A DNA stretch of 8,038 nt from Hyphomicrobiales bacterium (GTDB lineage: Bacteria; Pseudomonadota; Alphaproteobacteria; Rhizobiales; Beijerinckiaceae), in the NCBI GenBank assembly GCA_028865375.1, contig JAGWKJ010000102.1, positions 1 to 8,038 of the forward strand, given 5' to 3'. This document shows positions 6,361 to 8,038 of this stretch, piece after piece; position 1 is the stretch's first letter; each line of letters opens with the position of its first letter. The notes under the pieces were generated by a model, which worked only from the letters and a program-made list of their open reading frames with translations, made no database searches and was not told the DNA's origin. Made by a program: the position numbers and the translations under genes.

Positions 6361-7904
6361 GCCGCGCGCTCCGTCACGCCCGCCATCAGCAGGCCGAGGT
6401 CGCGTTCGTCGGTGGCGGCGGGGTCGCGCTCGCCGACGATGCGCCCGCCGCAGATGACGAGGATGCGGTCGGACAGCGACATGATCTCGTCGAGCTCGTT
6501 GGAGACGAGCAGGATCGCCTTGCCGCGGTCTCGCAGCGTCACGATGCGCCGGTGGATGAACTCGATGGCACCGATGTCCACGCCGCGCGTCGGCTGGCCC
6601 ACCAGCAGCGCGTCGGGGTCGCGGCCGATCTCGCGCGCCAGCACCAGCTTCTGCTGGTTGCCGCCCGAGAAGCTGGCGCTGCGCAGCGTCGGGGCGCGCG
6701 GGCGGACGTCGAAATCCTCCATCTTGGCCGCGCAATCGGCGACCACGGCGCGCCGGTCCACGAACATGCCGCCGCCGAAGACGCGGTCGCCCTCGCGGCC
6801 GAGCATCGCGCTCTCGCAGGCCTCGAACGAGGCGACGAGGCCGTGGCGCAGCCGATCCTCCGGCACGTGCGCCACGCCCAGCGTCCGCATCCGGCGCGGG
6901 TCGAATTCGGCCGCCGTCAGCGCCCGCCCGCCGACGGCGAGCGAGCCGGACGAGGGCCGCGCCATGCCCGACAGGACCTCCAGCAGCTCGGTCTGCCCGT
7001 TGCCCGAGACGCCCGCCAGCCCGAGGATCTCGCCCGCGCGCAACGTCAGCGACACGCGGTCGAGCCTGGCCACGCCGGCGCGGTCGCGCAGCGTCAGGTC
7101 GCGCGCCTCGAGGATGGCGCGGCCTGGCGCCGCCTTCGCCTTGTCGACGCGCAGCAGCACCTTGCGCCCGACCATCGCCTCGGCGAGCTCGGCGGGCGAC
7201 GTGTCCCTCGTCGCGAAGGTCGCGACCATTTCGCCCCGCCGCATCACGCTCACGCGGTCGGTCAGCGCCATGATCTCGCGCAGCTTGTGGGTGATGAAGA
7301 GGATGGTGCGGCCTTGCGCGGCCATCTTGCGCAGCATCGCGAACAGGCGGTTGGTCTCGTCGGGCGTCAGCACCGCGGTCGGCTCGTCGAGCACGAGCGT
7401 GCGCGCGCCGCGCACCAGCGCCTTCAGGATCTCGACGCGCTGTTGCTGGCCTACGGGAAGGTCGTCGACCTTGGCGTCGGGATCGACCGCCAAGCCGTAT
7501 TCGGCGCCCAGCGCGGCGAGCTCCGCCCGCGCGGCGGCCGCGCCGCGCGCCAGCCGCCGCCCGCCTTCGGCGCCCAGCGTGACGTTTTCCAGCACCGTCA
7601 TGGCGCCCACCAGCATGAAGTGCTGGTGGACCATGCCGATCCCCGCCGCGATGGCGTCGCTGGGCGCACGGATGCGCACCGGCCGGCCGTCGACGCGAAT
7701 CTCGCCGGAATCGGCCTCGTAGAAGCCGTAGAGGATCGACATCAGCGTCGACTTGCCGGCACCGTTCTCGCCCACGATGCCGTGGATCGTGCCGGCGCCG
7801 ACCGCGAGGTCGACGGCGCGGTTCGCGTGGACCGCGCCGAAGCGCTTGTCGATGCCGGCGAGTTCGACCGCCGGCGGCGGCGAGGCCGCCGCCGCGGCCG
7901 CCAC
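6357..7904 (-). CDS. Nucleoside ABC transporter ATP-binding protein, two fused ATPase domains
   Basis: Cytoplasmic ATPase that powers the two permeases, related to B. subtilis NupO and to sugar ATPases such as RbsA. The 515 residues hold two ABC domains. Domain 1 has Walker A GENGAGKST at 45-53, Q-loop MVHQHF (Q94), a variant signature LPVGQQQR at 149-156, Walker B TLVLDEPT at 169-176, and H206. Domain 2 has a degenerate Walker A (GVSGNGQTE at 298-306, no lysine), a good signature SFSGGNQQK at 411-419, Walker B LLVGQPT with Q437 in place of the catalytic Glu, and N469 in place of the switch His. One functional and one degenerate ATP site is normal for this family, so the protein is not broken. 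The GTG at 7904 is the first start codon after the upstream BMP stop, which lies in the same frame seven codons earlier, and it has GGGGAG seven bases upstream. The N-terminus is an Ala/Pro leader (MAAAAAASPPPAV) before the domain begins near residue 13. Confidence 0.95.
   Translation of the reverse strand: MAAAAAASPPPAVELAGIDKRFGAVHANRAVDLAVGAGTIHGIVGENGAGKSTLMSILYGFYEADSGEIRVDGRPVRIRAPSDAIAAGIGMVHQHFMLVGAMTVLENVTLGAEGGRRLARGAAAARAELAALGAEYGLAVDPDAKVDDLPVGQQQRVEILKALVRGARTLVLDEPTAVLTPDETNRLFAMLRKMAAQGRTILFITHKLREIMALTDRVSVMRRGEMVATFATRDTSPAELAEAMVGRKVLLRVDKAKAAPGRAILEARDLTLRDRAGVARLDRVSLTLRAGEILGLAGVSGNGQTELLEVLSGMARPSSGSLAVGGRALTAAEFDPRRMRTLGVAHVPEDRLRHGLVASFEACESAMLGREGDRVFGGGMFVDRRAVVADCAAKMEDFDVRPRAPTLRSASFSGGNQQKLVLAREIGRDPDALLVGQPTRGVDIGAIEFIHRRIVTLRDRGKAILLVSNELDEIMSLSDRILVICGGRIVGERDPAATDERDLGLLMAGVTERAA
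6369..6373 (-). promoter_or_regulatory. Ribosome binding site of permease 1
   Basis: CGGAG on the minus strand, eight bases before the GTG at 6360 and within the end of the ATPase gene. With the GTGA stop-start overlap it fixes the permease 1 start within an otherwise longer open frame. Confidence 0.55.
7872..7894 (-). repeat. Perfect GC inverted repeat inside the ATPase 5' coding region
   Basis: Two 10-base arms (plus strand cggcggcggc at 7872-7881 and gccgccgccg at 7885-7894) are perfect reverse complements around a three-base spacer. In the mRNA the hairpin covers about codons 4-11 of the ATPase, starting 11 bases from the first base of the GTG. It coincides with the Ala/Pro leader. It could hinder initiation of the ATPase or protect the 3' end of the BMP message, but it may simply reflect GC-rich Ala and Pro codons. 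There is no T-run after it, so it is not an intrinsic terminator. Confidence 0.4.
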
Positions 7905-7911
7905 GTCAGGG

Positions 7912-7917
7912 CTCCCC
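7912..7917 (-). promoter_or_regulatory. Ribosome binding site of the ATPase gene
   Basis: GGGGAG on the minus strand in the 21-base gap between the BMP stop and the ATPase GTG at 7904, with a seven-base spacer. It is the only ribosome site here that lies wholly outside a coding region. Confidence 0.65.
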
Positions 7918-7925
7918 GGCGTTCG

Positions 7926-8038
7926 TCAGGCGGGGCACTTCTTGTCCGTCGTGTAGTCGTGGACGACGATCTTGCCCGACACGATGCCGTCCATCGCGTC
8001 CTTGGCGGCCTTCATCATTGCGGGCGAGACCAGCGACT
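7926..8038 (-). CDS. BMP-family nucleoside-binding protein, C-terminal fragment
   Basis: Only the last 37 or so codons are inside the window; the gene continues past the right edge. Read by hand on the minus strand, the end of the protein is SLVSPAMMKAAKDAMDG, then IVSGKIVVHDYTTDKKCPA and TGA. The pattern of an amphipathic helix followed by a short I-x-SGKI-V-V-H-D-Y strand is what the C-terminus of Bmp/Med-family (BmpA-like) periplasmic binding proteins looks like, and the position upstream of a NupO-type ATPase is where such a gene is expected. The role would be capture of nucleosides in the periplasm and delivery to the permeases. The chain ends with a Cys three residues from the terminus. 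A signal peptide or lipobox cannot be seen here. The family call rests mostly on context, with modest support from the tail. Confidence 0.75.
   Translation of the reverse strand, partial: SLVSPAMMKAAKDAMDGIVSGKIVVHDYTTDKKCPA

Noticed and set aside
6361..6735. Upstream extension of permease 1 by 125 codons.
   Set aside because: It overlaps the conserved second ATPase domain in another frame; the GTG at 6360 gives a normal permease N-terminus and a GTGA junction.
5461..7722. A 753-codon open frame on the plus strand, antisense to permease 1 and the ATPase.
   Set aside because: Its translation is Arg/Ala/Ser-rich low-complexity sequence with no recognisable domain, and the opposite strand holds two clear family members. 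Long stop-free antisense frames are expected at this GC content.
1..8038. Repeats of gcgcgcg-type sequence throughout the window.
   Set aside because: They follow Ala/Arg/Gly codon use in a high-GC genome; no consistent unit, spacing or array is seen.

Overview
This window is densely coding and very GC-rich (well over 70 % by eye). It carries one long minus-strand operon for uptake and breakdown of nucleosides, plus one plus-strand sugar kinase gene at the left edge that converges on it. GC content, frequent GTG starts and the gene order (BMP-type binding protein, ABC ATPase, two permeases, cdd, PNP, deoC, deoA) fit a high-GC Alphaproteobacterium. That placement is inference, because no rRNA or other phylogenetic marker is present.

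Layout, following minus-strand transcription from right to left: the C-terminus of a BMP-family substrate-binding protein (7926-8038, cut by the window edge); a double-domain ABC ATPase (6357-7904); permease 1 (5215-6360); permease 2 (4251-5222); cytidine deaminase cdd (3818-4249); trimeric-type purine nucleoside phosphorylase (2991-3821); deoxyribose-phosphate aldolase deoC (2224-2994); thymidine phosphorylase deoA (908-2224). The ribokinase-like gene lies at 9-911 on the plus strand. The only intergenic spaces are 21 bases (BMP to ATPase) and 1 base (permease 2 to cdd). All other minus-strand neighbours overlap by 1, 4 or 8 bases. No stretch above 300 bases lacks a gene.

How it works together (family knowledge applied to the observed genes): the BMP/ABC system brings nucleosides across the inner membrane. 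Cdd deaminates (deoxy)cytidine to (deoxy)uridine. DeoA splits thymidine and deoxyuridine, and PNP splits purine (deoxy)nucleosides, giving free bases and (deoxy)ribose-1-phosphate. DeoC cleaves deoxyribose-5-phosphate to acetaldehyde and glyceraldehyde-3-phosphate. The linking enzyme, phosphopentomutase (DeoB), is not in the window. The kinase could feed free ribose or a related sugar into the pentose phosphate pool.

The operon promoter and any operator must lie beyond the right edge; I see no convincing internal promoter, terminator, mobile element, RNA gene or CRISPR array. I found no new type of system. The points most worth a second look are the terminator-free convergent overlap, an Asp-to-Glu change in the kinase sugar site, and a perfect GC hairpin just inside the ATPase start.
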